This document shows positions 1-6,272 of a stretch of DNA of 6,571 nt, one piece after another (within the stretch, counting starts at the first letter, position 1; every line of letters begins with the position of its first letter). The DNA is from Gp6-AA40 sp050742535 (GTDB taxonomy: Bacteria; Acidobacteriota; Vicinamibacteria; Vicinamibacterales; UBA2999), in the NCBI GenBank assembly GCA_050742535.1, contig JBOGIQ010000345.1:1-6571 (forward strand), read 5' to 3'. The position numbers were made by a program, and so were the translations under genes. The notes under the pieces were generated by a model that saw nothing but the letters and a program-made list of their open reading frames with translations, did not search any database and was not told the DNA's origin.

Positions 1-42
1 GCCGAGGCATCCAATAATGCGTCGGGCACGTCTGAATCGATC

Positions 43-846
43 ATGCGTCTAGTCAGACGAACGGCGACAGCGCCCGCGTTTCTCCTCGCCGTGCTCACCG
101 CGTTCACGGCCCTCCGAGCTCAGACGCCCGCGACGTTTGAGGTGGTGTCCGTCAAGCCGAACAAATCGGGCGCGAATCAGGTGACGGTCAGCTGGCAGGG
201 AAACGTCACGATGATCAACGTGCCGCTTCGGGCGATCGTGCAGTACGCGTACGGCATCAACACGCCAAGCCGGATCGTTGGTTACCCTGACTGGACGAAT
301 GTCGAACGTTTCGACATACAGGCGACGCTGCCCCCGGGAGTGAGCGGCGTCGAACAGATACGGCCGATGCTGCAGGCGCTGCTTGCCGATCGATTCCGGA
401 TGGTATCCAGGCTGGAGAAGCGCGAGGTGCAGGGCTACGCGCTCGTCAAGAACCGGGCCGATGGCCGGCTTGGGCCGAACCTGAAGCCGACGACGACAGC
501 CTGCGTTGGACCGCGGGGTGAAGCGAACCCGCTGGCGATCCAGTGCGCCGGACCGGGGGCCGCCGCTGGCGCGGTCAGGATCGTTGGCGTGCCAATGGTG
601 CAGCTGGCTGCACTGATCTCGCTGGTGGTGAGTCGGCCTGTCGTGGACCGGACCGGCCTGGACGGCAACTACGAGCTGGAACTCAGGTTCTCGGGTGACG
701 CCGTACCCGGCTCGCTGCCGCCGGACTCTGGAGCGCCGTCGATCTTCACCGCGCTTCAGGAACAGCTGGGACTGAAGCTCGACGCGGAGCGCGAACTGGT
801 TGACGTGCTCGTGATCGAAAAGATCGAGCGGCCCACCGAGAACTGA
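43..846 (+). CDS. Secreted DUF3738 / TIGR03435 family protein, first paralogue
   Basis: This 267-residue protein belongs to the soil-associated TIGR03435 (DUF3738) family, whose function is unknown and which is expanded in Acidobacteriota. The N-terminus reads as a signal peptide: basic residues (RLVRR), a hydrophobic core to about residue 24, and a likely cut after LRA at residue 26, so the product is probably exported. Family landmarks follow in order: FEVVSVKP (32-39), PLRAIVQYAYG (61-71), WTNVERFDI (84-92), the MLQALLADRF helix (109-118), VVDRTGLDG (200-208), and the conserved tail from SIFTALQEQLGLKL to the terminal PTEN. Two cysteines, C154 and C168, also occur at the matching places in the next gene. 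The ATG at 43 fits the signal peptide, but no good ribosome binding site precedes it. No catalytic motif is visible. The next gene is a tandem paralogue, about 65% identical over the mature part by hand count. Confidence 0.93.
   Translation: MRLVRRTATAPAFLLAVLTAFTALRAQTPATFEVVSVKPNKSGANQVTVSWQGNVTMINVPLRAIVQYAYGINTPSRIVGYPDWTNVERFDIQATLPPGVSGVEQIRPMLQALLADRFRMVSRLEKREVQGYALVKNRADGRLGPNLKPTTTACVGPRGEANPLAIQCAGPGAAAGAVRIVGVPMVQLAALISLVVSRPVVDRTGLDGNYELELRFSGDAVPGSLPPDSGAPSIFTALQEQLGLKLDAERELVDVLVIEKIERPTEN
754..846 (+). repeat. 3' end of first paralogue, near-identical copy at 1624-1716
   Basis: The last 93 bases of this gene match 1624-1716 with only four mismatches by hand alignment (positions 786, 794, 840 and 843 against their equivalents 870 bases downstream). 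One run of 45 bases (795-839 versus 1665-1709) and another of 32 bases (754-785 versus 1624-1655) are identical. The rest of the two genes has diverged far more, including at silent positions. Confidence 0.9.
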
Positions 847-907
847 CGTCGGCCTGTTATCCACGCACGTCGCTGCAATATCTGGCGGCCTGGTCCGTCT
901 TCAGATT

Positions 908-915
908 GGAGAGGA
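908..915 (+). promoter_or_regulatory. Ribosome binding site for second DUF3738 gene
   Basis: A purine-rich GGAGAGGA lies just ahead of the ATG at 919, with seven bases between GGAG and the start codon. It is the only clear Shine-Dalgarno sequence among the complete genes in this window, and it fixes the start at 919. Confidence 0.7.
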
Positions 916-918
916 ACC

Positions 919-1716
919 ATGGGCATTCGCAGAAAGCACGCGACAGCGGCAGCGCTCGCGGCCGCTCTGTTCGGCGCCGGCCTGCGCGCGCAGGCGCCGA
1001 CGAAATTCGAAGTGGCTTCGGTGAGGCCCAGCAAGCCTGGCGAGACTCAAGCCACGGTCAACTGGGTTGGTGGCGTGACGATGATCAACGTGCCGCTGCG
1101 CGCTATCGTGCAGTTCGCGTATGGCATCAACACCCCGAGCCGGATCATGGGTCATCCCGGCTGGACGAACGTCGAGCGATTCGATATCCAGGCGAAAGCA
1201 CCGGAGGGACTGACCGGCGTCGAGCAGATGCGGCCGATGCTGCAGACGCTTCTTGCCGATCGCTTCAAGATGGTGGCGCGCTCCGAGAAGCGCGAGCTGC
1301 AGAGCTACGTGCTCGTGAAGGCCAAGCCGAACGCTCCGCTGGGACCGAACCTGAAGCCGTCGAAAGCCATCTGCGCTGGCCGCGGTGCCGCACCGAACCC
1401 GGACGCCGTGGCGTGCGGCCCGCGACCGGGCGGGCCGGGGCGGATCCTGCTCGTCGGGATTCCGATGGCGCAGCTGGCCCCGCTCTTGTCGGTGGTCGTC
1501 CAGCAGCCGGTCGTCGATCGTACGGGCATGGATGGACTCTACGACATCGAGCTCACCTTCACCCCGGAGGCGCCGATCGGTTCGGATCTCGCCAATCCGG
1601 GAGCACCCTCGTTGTTCACCGCCCTTCAGGAACAGCTGGGACTGAAGCTCGACGCTGAGCGCGCACTGGTTGACGTGCTCGTGATCGAAAAGATCGAGCG
1701 GCCCACCGAAAATTGA
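919..1716 (+). CDS. Secreted DUF3738 / TIGR03435 family protein, second paralogue
   Basis: This 265-residue protein is a tandem paralogue of the preceding gene and aligns to its mature part without gaps (155 of 237 positions identical by hand). It has a signal peptide: a basic start (GIRRKH), an alanine-rich core, and a probable cut after LRA at residue 24. The same family landmarks appear: FEVASVRP (30-37), PLRAIVQFAYG (59-69), WTNVERFDI (82-90), MLQTLLADRF (107-116), VVDRTGMDG (198-206) and the SLFTALQEQLGLKL tail ending in PTEN. C152 and C166 match the cysteine pair of the first copy, which suggests a disulfide in the exported form. The least conserved part is the Gly/Pro/Ala-rich stretch around residues 150-176, probably a loop. 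The gap from the first copy is 72 bases, so a shared transcript is plausible but not shown. The biochemical role of the family is unknown. Confidence 0.93.
   Translation: MGIRRKHATAAALAAALFGAGLRAQAPTKFEVASVRPSKPGETQATVNWVGGVTMINVPLRAIVQFAYGINTPSRIMGHPGWTNVERFDIQAKAPEGLTGVEQMRPMLQTLLADRFKMVARSEKRELQSYVLVKAKPNAPLGPNLKPSKAICAGRGAAPNPDAVACGPRPGGPGRILLVGIPMAQLAPLLSVVVQQPVVDRTGMDGLYDIELTFTPEAPIGSDLANPGAPSLFTALQEQLGLKLDAERALVDVLVIEKIERPTEN
1624..1716 (+). repeat. 3' end of second paralogue, near-identical to 754-846
   Basis: This is the partner of the segment at 754-846. It differs at four of 93 bases; three of these differences are silent and one changes Glu to Ala. It covers the last 30 codons of the gene plus the stop. 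Confidence 0.9.
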
Positions 1717-1725
1717 GTCCGAATC

Positions 1726-1731
1726 TATACT
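1726..1731 (+). promoter_or_regulatory. Possible -10 element for leaderless start of next gene
   Basis: TATACT matches five of six bases of the TATAAT consensus and ends eight bases before the ATG at 1740. There is no Shine-Dalgarno sequence in this gap. If the element is real, transcription would begin at or within a base or two of the start codon, giving a leaderless message. No recognisable -35 hexamer lies 16-18 bases upstream, so support is weak. Confidence 0.25.
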
Positions 1732-1739
1732 TACGCCCG

Positions 1740-2699
1740 ATGAGCGCCGCTGTCCGTCGCAATGCGGGCGTCGTGTTCGTGGCAGCTTTGGTCGTGACGG
1801 CGCCGCTTGCGCCGTCGGCGCAGGGCACCAGAACGTGGACTCCGCCGCTGACGGCATGGGGCGATCCGGATCTGACCGGCCGGTGGCCCCTCACGAACCT
1901 CAATGGAACACCGGTGCAGCGGCCGGCGGAATTCGGCGAGCGGCGTCTTCTCAGCGATCAGGAGTTTGCCAAGCGCGAGGCGGATATCGCCGCGAACAGG
2001 ATCCGCCTCGCCGGTGCCTGGGCCGAGGTGGGAGAAGCGAACCGCCTCACCTCCCTCGTCGTCGATCCGGCGAATGGCCGGCTGCCGCCGTTGACCGACG
2101 AAGGCAGGAAGCGCGCGGCGGCGATGACCAGCAGCTGGTCGGACATGCTGTTCAGCAGCGTCAACGACTTCAACGCCCTCGATCGCTGCATGACGCGCGG
2201 AATGCCGGCCTCGATGTTCCCGTTCATGTACAACAGCGGCGTAGAAATCCTGCAGGCGCCGGGATACGTTGTCATCCGGTTCGAGTTGATTCACGAAACG
2301 CGTCTGATTCCGCTCGACGGCCGGCCGCGGCCGTCACCGGCTCTTCGGTTTTGGCTCGGAGAACCGCGCGGCCGCTGGGACGGGCGAACGCTGGTGGTCG
2401 AGACCACGAACTTCACCGGCCGCACGCCGATGCTGATCGTCGGTCCGGGTGGCGGGGGCATCCCGACGAGCGAGGCCCTGCGCGTGATCGAGCGCTTCAC
2501 GAGGATCGACGACAACACGATCGACTACGAAATGACCGTCGAGGATCCGGTGGTGCTGACGCGGCCGTGGAAGGCTGCGTTTCGGTTGAAACGGGATCCC
2601 AGCTACTACCTGTTCGAGTACGCGTGCCACGAGGGGAATCAGGCGATTAGTAACGCCCTTCGCAACTCGCGTCATCTCGAGCGGCAGCCGTCCCCGTAG
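1740..2699 (+). CDS. Uncharacterised secreted protein, GDPDLTGRW type
   Basis: This protein of about 319 residues has a signal peptide (AAVRRN, hydrophobic core 9-25, likely cut after PSA near residue 27). It resembles an uncharacterised exported family frequent in Acidobacteriota and some Proteobacteria; I know no assigned function. Visible landmarks are WGDPDLTGRW (40-49), a RPAEFGER...LSDQEF segment (61-76), DRCMTRGMP (148-156), APGYVVIRFELIHETRLIPLDGRP (173-196), GRWDGRTLVVETTNFTG (211-227), SEALRVIERFTRID (244-257) and EYACHEGN (293-300). C150 and C296, the only cysteines, could pair after export. The ATG at 1740 is preferred because it puts the basic residues directly before the hydrophobic core. 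An in-frame TTG at 1713 overlaps the previous stop codon (TTGA) and could be a translationally coupled start adding nine residues. The gene probably shares an operon with the DUF3738 pair. Confidence 0.85.
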   Translation: MSAAVRRNAGVVFVAALVVTAPLAPSAQGTRTWTPPLTAWGDPDLTGRWPLTNLNGTPVQRPAEFGERRLLSDQEFAKREADIAANRIRLAGAWAEVGEANRLTSLVVDPANGRLPPLTDEGRKRAAAMTSSWSDMLFSSVNDFNALDRCMTRGMPASMFPFMYNSGVEILQAPGYVVIRFELIHETRLIPLDGRPRPSPALRFWLGEPRGRWDGRTLVVETTNFTGRTPMLIVGPGGGGIPTSEALRVIERFTRIDDNTIDYEMTVEDPVVLTRPWKAAFRLKRDPSYYLFEYACHEGNQAISNALRNSRHLERQPSP

Positions 2700-2715
2700 C
2701 CAAACGCCGGCCTGG

Positions 2716-2762
2716 TGTCCGCCTTCACGCAGTCCGGACGTAATGTCCGCCTTCAGGCGGAC
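2716..2762. repeat. GTCCGCC repeat with perfect hairpin
   Basis: TGTCCGCCTTCA occurs twice, at 2716-2727 and 2744-2755, starting 28 bases apart. The second copy runs into its own inverse to form a hairpin (GTCCGCC at 2745-2751, loop TTCA, GGCGGAC at 2756-2762). Between them lies the eight-base palindrome GTCCGGAC (2732-2739). Similar short GTCCGCC palindromes are, from memory, scattered between genes in Vicinamibacteria-type genomes; this was not searched. The hairpin sits just past the stop codon of the plus-strand gene and could help end or protect that transcript, but no T-run follows it. Confidence 0.6.
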
Positions 2763-2764
2763 CC

Positions 2765-2828
2765 GAACCCTTGAACACGACTCCTCTGAACCTTCTGAAC
2801 CTTCTGAACCCATTGAACCCATTTGAAC
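2765..2828. repeat. Short tandem repeat, 9-base unit CTTCTGAAC
   Basis: GAAC recurs seven times, starting at 2765, 2773, 2788, 2797, 2806, 2815 and 2825. The core is two exact copies of CTTCTGAAC (2792-2800, 2801-2809), flanked by a degenerate copy CTCTGAAC (2784-2791), then CCATTGAAC (2810-2818) and CCATTTGAAC (2819-2828). The array lies between two convergent genes and is non-coding as far as I can see. Confidence 0.75.
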
Positions 2829-2836
2829 GGGTTCAA
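2813..2836. terminator. Possible hairpin between convergent genes
   Basis: TTGAACCC (2813-2820) pairs perfectly with GGGTTCAA (2829-2836) around an eight-base loop. The right arm covers the stop codon of the minus-strand gene (TCA at 2833-2835 on the plus strand). A bidirectional transcription stop between convergent genes is plausible, but there is no T-tract on either side, so an intrinsic terminator is not established. Confidence 0.35.
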
Positions 2837-3612
2837 CGCCCCAATCGTTTGCGTTCCGCGAGGATCAGGTTGTACTCGGCGGTCCGCTTCCAGACGCGGT
2901 TGGAGATCTCGGTGAGGTGGACGGCTTTGATGCCGTAATAGAGAAACGCTGCACCCAACGCGCCGATGATCGCGTAGCGCAACCATGTGACCGTGACATC
3001 ACCCCACGCGTTGCTGAAGCCTCCCAGGGCCAGAAACGTCACGACGCCGGCCGCGGCCAGCAGCGGACCGGTCACCGTCCGCACACCCCACGAGCCGACC
3101 CGCGAGTGCTTCTCCATCAGCCCGGCAACCGCCTGCAGCCGATCGACGCCCGCTTTGACGGCGCCGAGGTCCTTGCTGAGCAGCACATCGCGCAGGCTGA
3201 CCTGGGCGAGGCAGACGTTGGCCACCCGCCGATCGCCACGCCACCACGACAGACGGTTCACGCGGATCTGATACCCGGGCATGCGTGCGCCGAGCAGCTG
3301 GACGAGCCGTGCGCGTGAATCGGCCGAGTGCTCGCCCCACGTCGACACTGGATCGACCTCGAGGCGCCGGGCGCCCGGAACAAAGACGATCTCGTGCAGG
3401 TCGCCTGATGCGGCCTCCTGCACGTACGCGGCGGCGTGCGCTTCGGTGTGTTCGTGGAGCATGGCCTCGTGATCGAGGCACGGGATGATTGGAACGTCCG
3501 GCGCGGTGCTCCGTGCCAGGCGGTAGAGCTTGATTGCCAGCACGGGCCCGAAATCGGCGAGCGCGGCCAGCAGCTGCTGGCCATCCTCCCGCGCGTGTCC
3601 GGCTACAGCCAT
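2833..3612 (-). CDS. Unknown protein with two C-terminal membrane segments
   Basis: I do not recognise this 259-residue protein. Residues 1-170 look soluble and mixed, with a histidine-rich patch (CLDHEAMLHEHTEAHAAA, 45-62) and a WWRGDRR segment (123-129). Two hydrophobic stretches follow: about 179-199 (VTGPLLAAAGVVTFLALGGF) and 211-230 (RYAIIGALGAAFLYYGIK). The tail is basic (KRTAEYNLILAERKRLGR). A membrane-anchored protein with a large soluble N-terminal domain is the likely form. Its ATG at 3612 lies inside the end of the upstream phosphatidyltransferase gene; the two overlap by ten bases (3603-3612), which implies translational coupling and a linked role. No signal peptide is seen. The histidine patch could bind metal, but that is speculation. 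Confidence 0.8.
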   Translation of the reverse strand: MAVAGHAREDGQQLLAALADFGPVLAIKLYRLARSTAPDVPIIPCLDHEAMLHEHTEAHAAAYVQEAASGDLHEIVFVPGARRLEVDPVSTWGEHSADSRARLVQLLGARMPGYQIRVNRLSWWRGDRRVANVCLAQVSLRDVLLSKDLGAVKAGVDRLQAVAGLMEKHSRVGSWGVRTVTGPLLAAAGVVTFLALGGFSNAWGDVTVTWLRYAIIGALGAAFLYYGIKAVHLTEISNRVWKRTAEYNLILAERKRLGR

Positions 3613-4370
3613 CCCCAGATTCCGAGGCCGTGGGCCGTCGGGTCGTTCAGCCAGTCAGGAGGCGTCAGCCAGACGAACGCGAGGATGGCGATCACCCACA
3701 GGTCGTAGGGGAGCGTGGCGCGCTCGTCGCGCCAGAAGAACGCGCGCGAGAACGCCGCAGCGATCGGATTCGAACTGGTGGGAATAGGCTTCGCGTTGAG
3801 CACCAGATAGGTGTAATGGATGCGGTTGGCGACGGTGATGATTGACAGCACGAGGATCACCCACAGCACCGCGGCCATCCGGTCGGTAAAGGCGCCAATC
3901 ATGAACAGGACAATCCGTTCCGGCCGTTCCATGAAACCGACCTTGCACTTCTCGATCAGCGATTCGGCGCGGGCGCGGGTGTAGCTCGTCATGATCGTAA
4001 ACATCATCGCCAGCGCGGCGACCATGGCGTAGTCGGTCCGCCGCAGGCCGGCGTACAGGTAGATCAGCCCGAGGAACAGCGCGATATCGGAGAAACGGTC
4101 GAGCGTCGAATCCCAGAAGGCGCCGAAGCGCGAGACGGTGTTGGTGATGTGGGCGACCTTGCCGTCGATGAAGTCGAAGATGTTCGCGACGATCATGATG
4201 ACGCCGGCGAGCACGAACCGGTCGAGGCCCAGCGCCACGGCCGCGGCAACGTTGATGAGAAGGCCGATGAGCGTCAGCGTGTTCGGATGAATGCCCAACG
4301 CCACACTGGCGGCGATGATCGCGCGCATCGGGAACATGCACACGGTCCCGATGAAGCCGGTAAAGGTCAT
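3603..4370 (-). CDS. CDP-alcohol phosphatidyltransferase, PI-phosphate synthase-like
   Basis: This integral membrane enzyme (255 residues) should transfer a phosphatidyl group from a CDP-linked lipid to an alcohol, releasing CMP. The family signature D(x)2DG(x)2AR(x)8G(x)3D(x)3D is present with exact spacing: D66, D69, G70, A73, G83, D87 and D91. These include the aspartates that bind metal and activate the acceptor hydroxyl. One position departs: the usual Arg after A73 is H74. Hydrophobic segments lie near 32-50, 52-66, 93-108, 113-130, 152-161, 167-182 and 222-236. The segment SYTRARAES (129-137) and the later MERPERI (147-153) resemble phosphatidylinositol-phosphate and archaetidylinositol-phosphate synthases, so inositol phosphate is a candidate acceptor; glycerol phosphate or another alcohol cannot be excluded. 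The ATG at 4370 starts directly before a plausible N-terminus, with no visible ribosome binding site. It is first in a two-gene unit and diverges from uvrC. Confidence 0.9.
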   Translation of the reverse strand: MTFTGFIGTVCMFPMRAIIAASVALGIHPNTLTLIGLLINVAAAVALGLDRFVLAGVIMIVANIFDFIDGKVAHITNTVSRFGAFWDSTLDRFSDIALFLGLIYLYAGLRRTDYAMVAALAMMFTIMTSYTRARAESLIEKCKVGFMERPERIVLFMIGAFTDRMAAVLWVILVLSIITVANRIHYTYLVLNAKPIPTSSNPIAAAFSRAFFWRDERATLPYDLWVIAILAFVWLTPPDWLNDPTAHGLGIWGWL

Positions 4371-4423
4371 CGTTTGTTACACTTATTGGTTCGGGATCGC
4401 GGGAAGATTCGTCATAGTAGCCC
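4371..4423. promoter_or_regulatory. Divergent promoter region between phosphatidyltransferase and uvrC
   Basis: These 53 bases must hold the start signals for both flanking genes. Neither start has a Shine-Dalgarno sequence. Weak -10-like hexamers lie five bases before each ATG: CATAGT at 4413-4418 on the plus strand and TGTAAC at 4376-4381 read on the minus strand, each four of six to consensus. Neither has a good -35 box. The placement would suit leaderless messages. The region is notably more AT-rich at 4371-4392 than the coding sequence on either side. Confidence 0.4.
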
Positions 4424-6229
4424 ATGGCCGTGCAAGACCTCAAGGAACAGATCGTCAGGCTGCCCGAGCAGCCGGGGGTCTACGTGTGGTCGAACGCCGC
4501 CGGCGACGTGCTCTACGTCGGCAAGGCGCGGTCGCTGCGCGACCGGGTGCGGAGCTACCTGGGCGCCCATGGCCTCAGTCCGCGGCACGACGCGCTGCTC
4601 GACGAGATCGGCCGGCTGGAAGTGATCGTCACCGACTCGGTGATGGAGGCACTGGCGCTCGAGAACAATCTGATCAAACAGCGGATGCCGCGCTACAACA
4701 TCCTGCTGCGCGACGACAAGAACTATCCGTATCTGCAGCTGACCACCAGCGAGGCGTTTCCGCGCGTCCTTGTCGCGCGCAGCGTGGAGAAGACCGGCGA
4801 TTTCTATGCCGGTCCGTTCCTGCCGGCCAAGATCGCCCGGCGCACCATGACGCTCGCGCACCGGCTGTTCGGCATCCGCTCGTGCAATGAAGTGATCACC
4901 GGGCGACGCGGCCGCCCGTGCCTCGAGTACGACATCAAGCGCTGCATTGCCCCTTGTGTGGCGGAAATCTGCACGGAGGAACAGTACGGCGTGGCGGTCA
5001 CGAACACCCGGCTCCTGCTCGAGGGACGTAACGACGAGCTGATCGACACGCTTCGCGATCGGATGGCGGCCGCGGCGTCCAGCGAGCGGTTCGAGGAGGC
5101 GGCCCAGCTGCGCGATGCGATGCGCACCGTGCAGATTCTGCGCGACCGGCAGCAGAAGGTGGCGACGGCGCAGCTCGGCGATCGCGACGTGTTCGGTTTG
5201 AAGGTCGGTCCCAGCGGCGGGACGATTCACGTCTTTGCCATGCGCGGCGGCCGGGTGGTCGAGCGGGTGGAGCTGGCCACCGATCCAGGCGCGCTGGCCG
5301 GCGGCGACGTCGACGTGCTGCAGGCCGCGTTGGGACAGTTCTACGAACTGCGCGTGCCGCCGGCCGAGATCAATCTGCCGCTCGAGATCGAGGACGCCGA
5401 GGCGATGGAGGAATGGCTGTCGGCCCGCGCCGGCCGTCGCGTGCGGATGCTGGTGCCGCAGCGCGGCGACAAGCGGGCGCTGGTGGACCTCGCCACCCGT
5501 AACGCGGAGCTGGCGTATCGCACCCGCTTCAACGAGATCACCGCCGCACACTTCGAGGCGCTCGAGACGCTGCGGGCCGTGCTCTCGCTTCCCGCGATTC
5601 CACGACGGATCGACTGCTTCGACATCTCGACGATCCAGGGAAGCGAGACCGTGGCGTCCATGGTGGTGTGCGAAGACGGGCGGATGAAGAAGAGCGAGTA
5701 CAAGAAGTTCCGCATTCGCGGCGCGGCGCAGGACGATTTTGCGGCGATGCGGGAGGTCGTGTATCGGCGATATCGGAAGGTGCTCGAGAATGGCGGTCCG
5801 TTTCCCGGCCTGATCCTGATCGACGGGGGACGCGGACAGCTGTCCGCCGCCTACGAGGCGCTGGAGACGATCGGCCTCGGCAACCTGGTGGCGGTCGGCA
5901 TTGCGAAGAAAGAGGAAGTGCTCTTTACCCGTGAGCGTCCGGAGCCGGTGGTCCTGCCCGAGCACGATCCGGCGCTGCTGCTGATTCAGCGGATCCGTGA
6001 CGAGGCGCACCGGTTCGCCATTACCTTCCACCGGAAGGCGCGATCGATGCGCGACCTGAGGTCGGAGCTCGACGACGTGCCCGGCATCGGGCCGCGGCGG
6101 CGCCGCGCGCTGCTGCGCGCCTTCGGCAGCCTGGCCGGCGTCCGCCGCGCCACGCGCGAGGAGCTCGAGTCGGTGGTTGGCGCGAAAACCGCCACTGCGG
6201 TTATCGATTACTTCTCGCGCGCGTCGTAA
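4424..6229 (+). CDS. uvrC: UvrC, excinuclease ABC subunit C
   Basis: UvrC cuts the damaged DNA strand on both sides of a lesion after UvrA/UvrB loading in nucleotide excision repair. At 601 residues the protein is full length (the E. coli protein has about 610). The GIY-YIG nuclease domain that makes the 3' cut begins at GVY (18-20) and YVGKARSLRDR (31-41), with its metal-binding glutamate probably E80 in ALENNLIK. Four cysteines, C154, C166, C174 and C178, match the set reported to hold a [4Fe-4S] cluster in E. coli UvrC. A UVR helical motif that contacts UvrB covers about 202-237 (ERFEEAAQLRDAM within it). The RNase H-like domain for the 5' cut shows CFDIS (D400), QDDFAAM (D437/D438), LIDGGRGQL (D467) and EAHRFAITFHR (H529 and H536). 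Tandem helix-hairpin-helix motifs (DVPGIGPRRRRALLRAFGS, then a second from about 573) close the protein. The gene is intact and stands alone on its strand here. Confidence 0.98.
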   Translation: MAVQDLKEQIVRLPEQPGVYVWSNAAGDVLYVGKARSLRDRVRSYLGAHGLSPRHDALLDEIGRLEVIVTDSVMEALALENNLIKQRMPRYNILLRDDKNYPYLQLTTSEAFPRVLVARSVEKTGDFYAGPFLPAKIARRTMTLAHRLFGIRSCNEVITGRRGRPCLEYDIKRCIAPCVAEICTEEQYGVAVTNTRLLLEGRNDELIDTLRDRMAAAASSERFEEAAQLRDAMRTVQILRDRQQKVATAQLGDRDVFGLKVGPSGGTIHVFAMRGGRVVERVELATDPGALAGGDVDVLQAALGQFYELRVPPAEINLPLEIEDAEAMEEWLSARAGRRVRMLVPQRGDKRALVDLATRNAELAYRTRFNEITAAHFEALETLRAVLSLPAIPRRIDCFDISTIQGSETVASMVVCEDGRMKKSEYKKFRIRGAAQDDFAAMREVVYRRYRKVLENGGPFPGLILIDGGRGQLSAAYEALETIGLGNLVAVGIAKKEEVLFTRERPEPVVLPEHDPALLLIQRIRDEAHRFAITFHRKARSMRDLRSELDDVPGIGPRRRRALLRAFGSLAGVRRATREELESVVGAKTATAVIDYFSRAS

Positions 6230-6272
6230 CAGATGACACCTCGCTGCGCGCGTCGTGCGCGTCGAACGTCGA

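Noticed and set aside
847..918. Possible promoter (TGTTAT at 855-860, CAATAT at 876-881) between the DUF3738 genes
   Set aside because: The spacing is only 15 bases and both hexamers match consensus poorly, so I did not call it.
906..1658. A plus-strand frame of 250 codons overlapping the second DUF3738 gene
   Set aside because: It is the third-position shadow of a well-supported gene, with a repetitive Arg/Ala/Gly composition and no family features.
49..1857. Two antisense frames (271 and 318 codons) opposite the DUF3738 genes that resemble each other
   Set aside because: Their mutual similarity simply mirrors the similarity of the paralogous sense genes. Arg/His-rich composition and lack of any domain mark them as shadows.
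2334..2986. Minus-strand frames of 162 and 77 codons reading through the intergenic repeats
   Set aside because: Their translations (GSEGSE and VQKVQK strings) come from the 9-base tandem repeat, and the remainder is antisense or out of frame to real genes.
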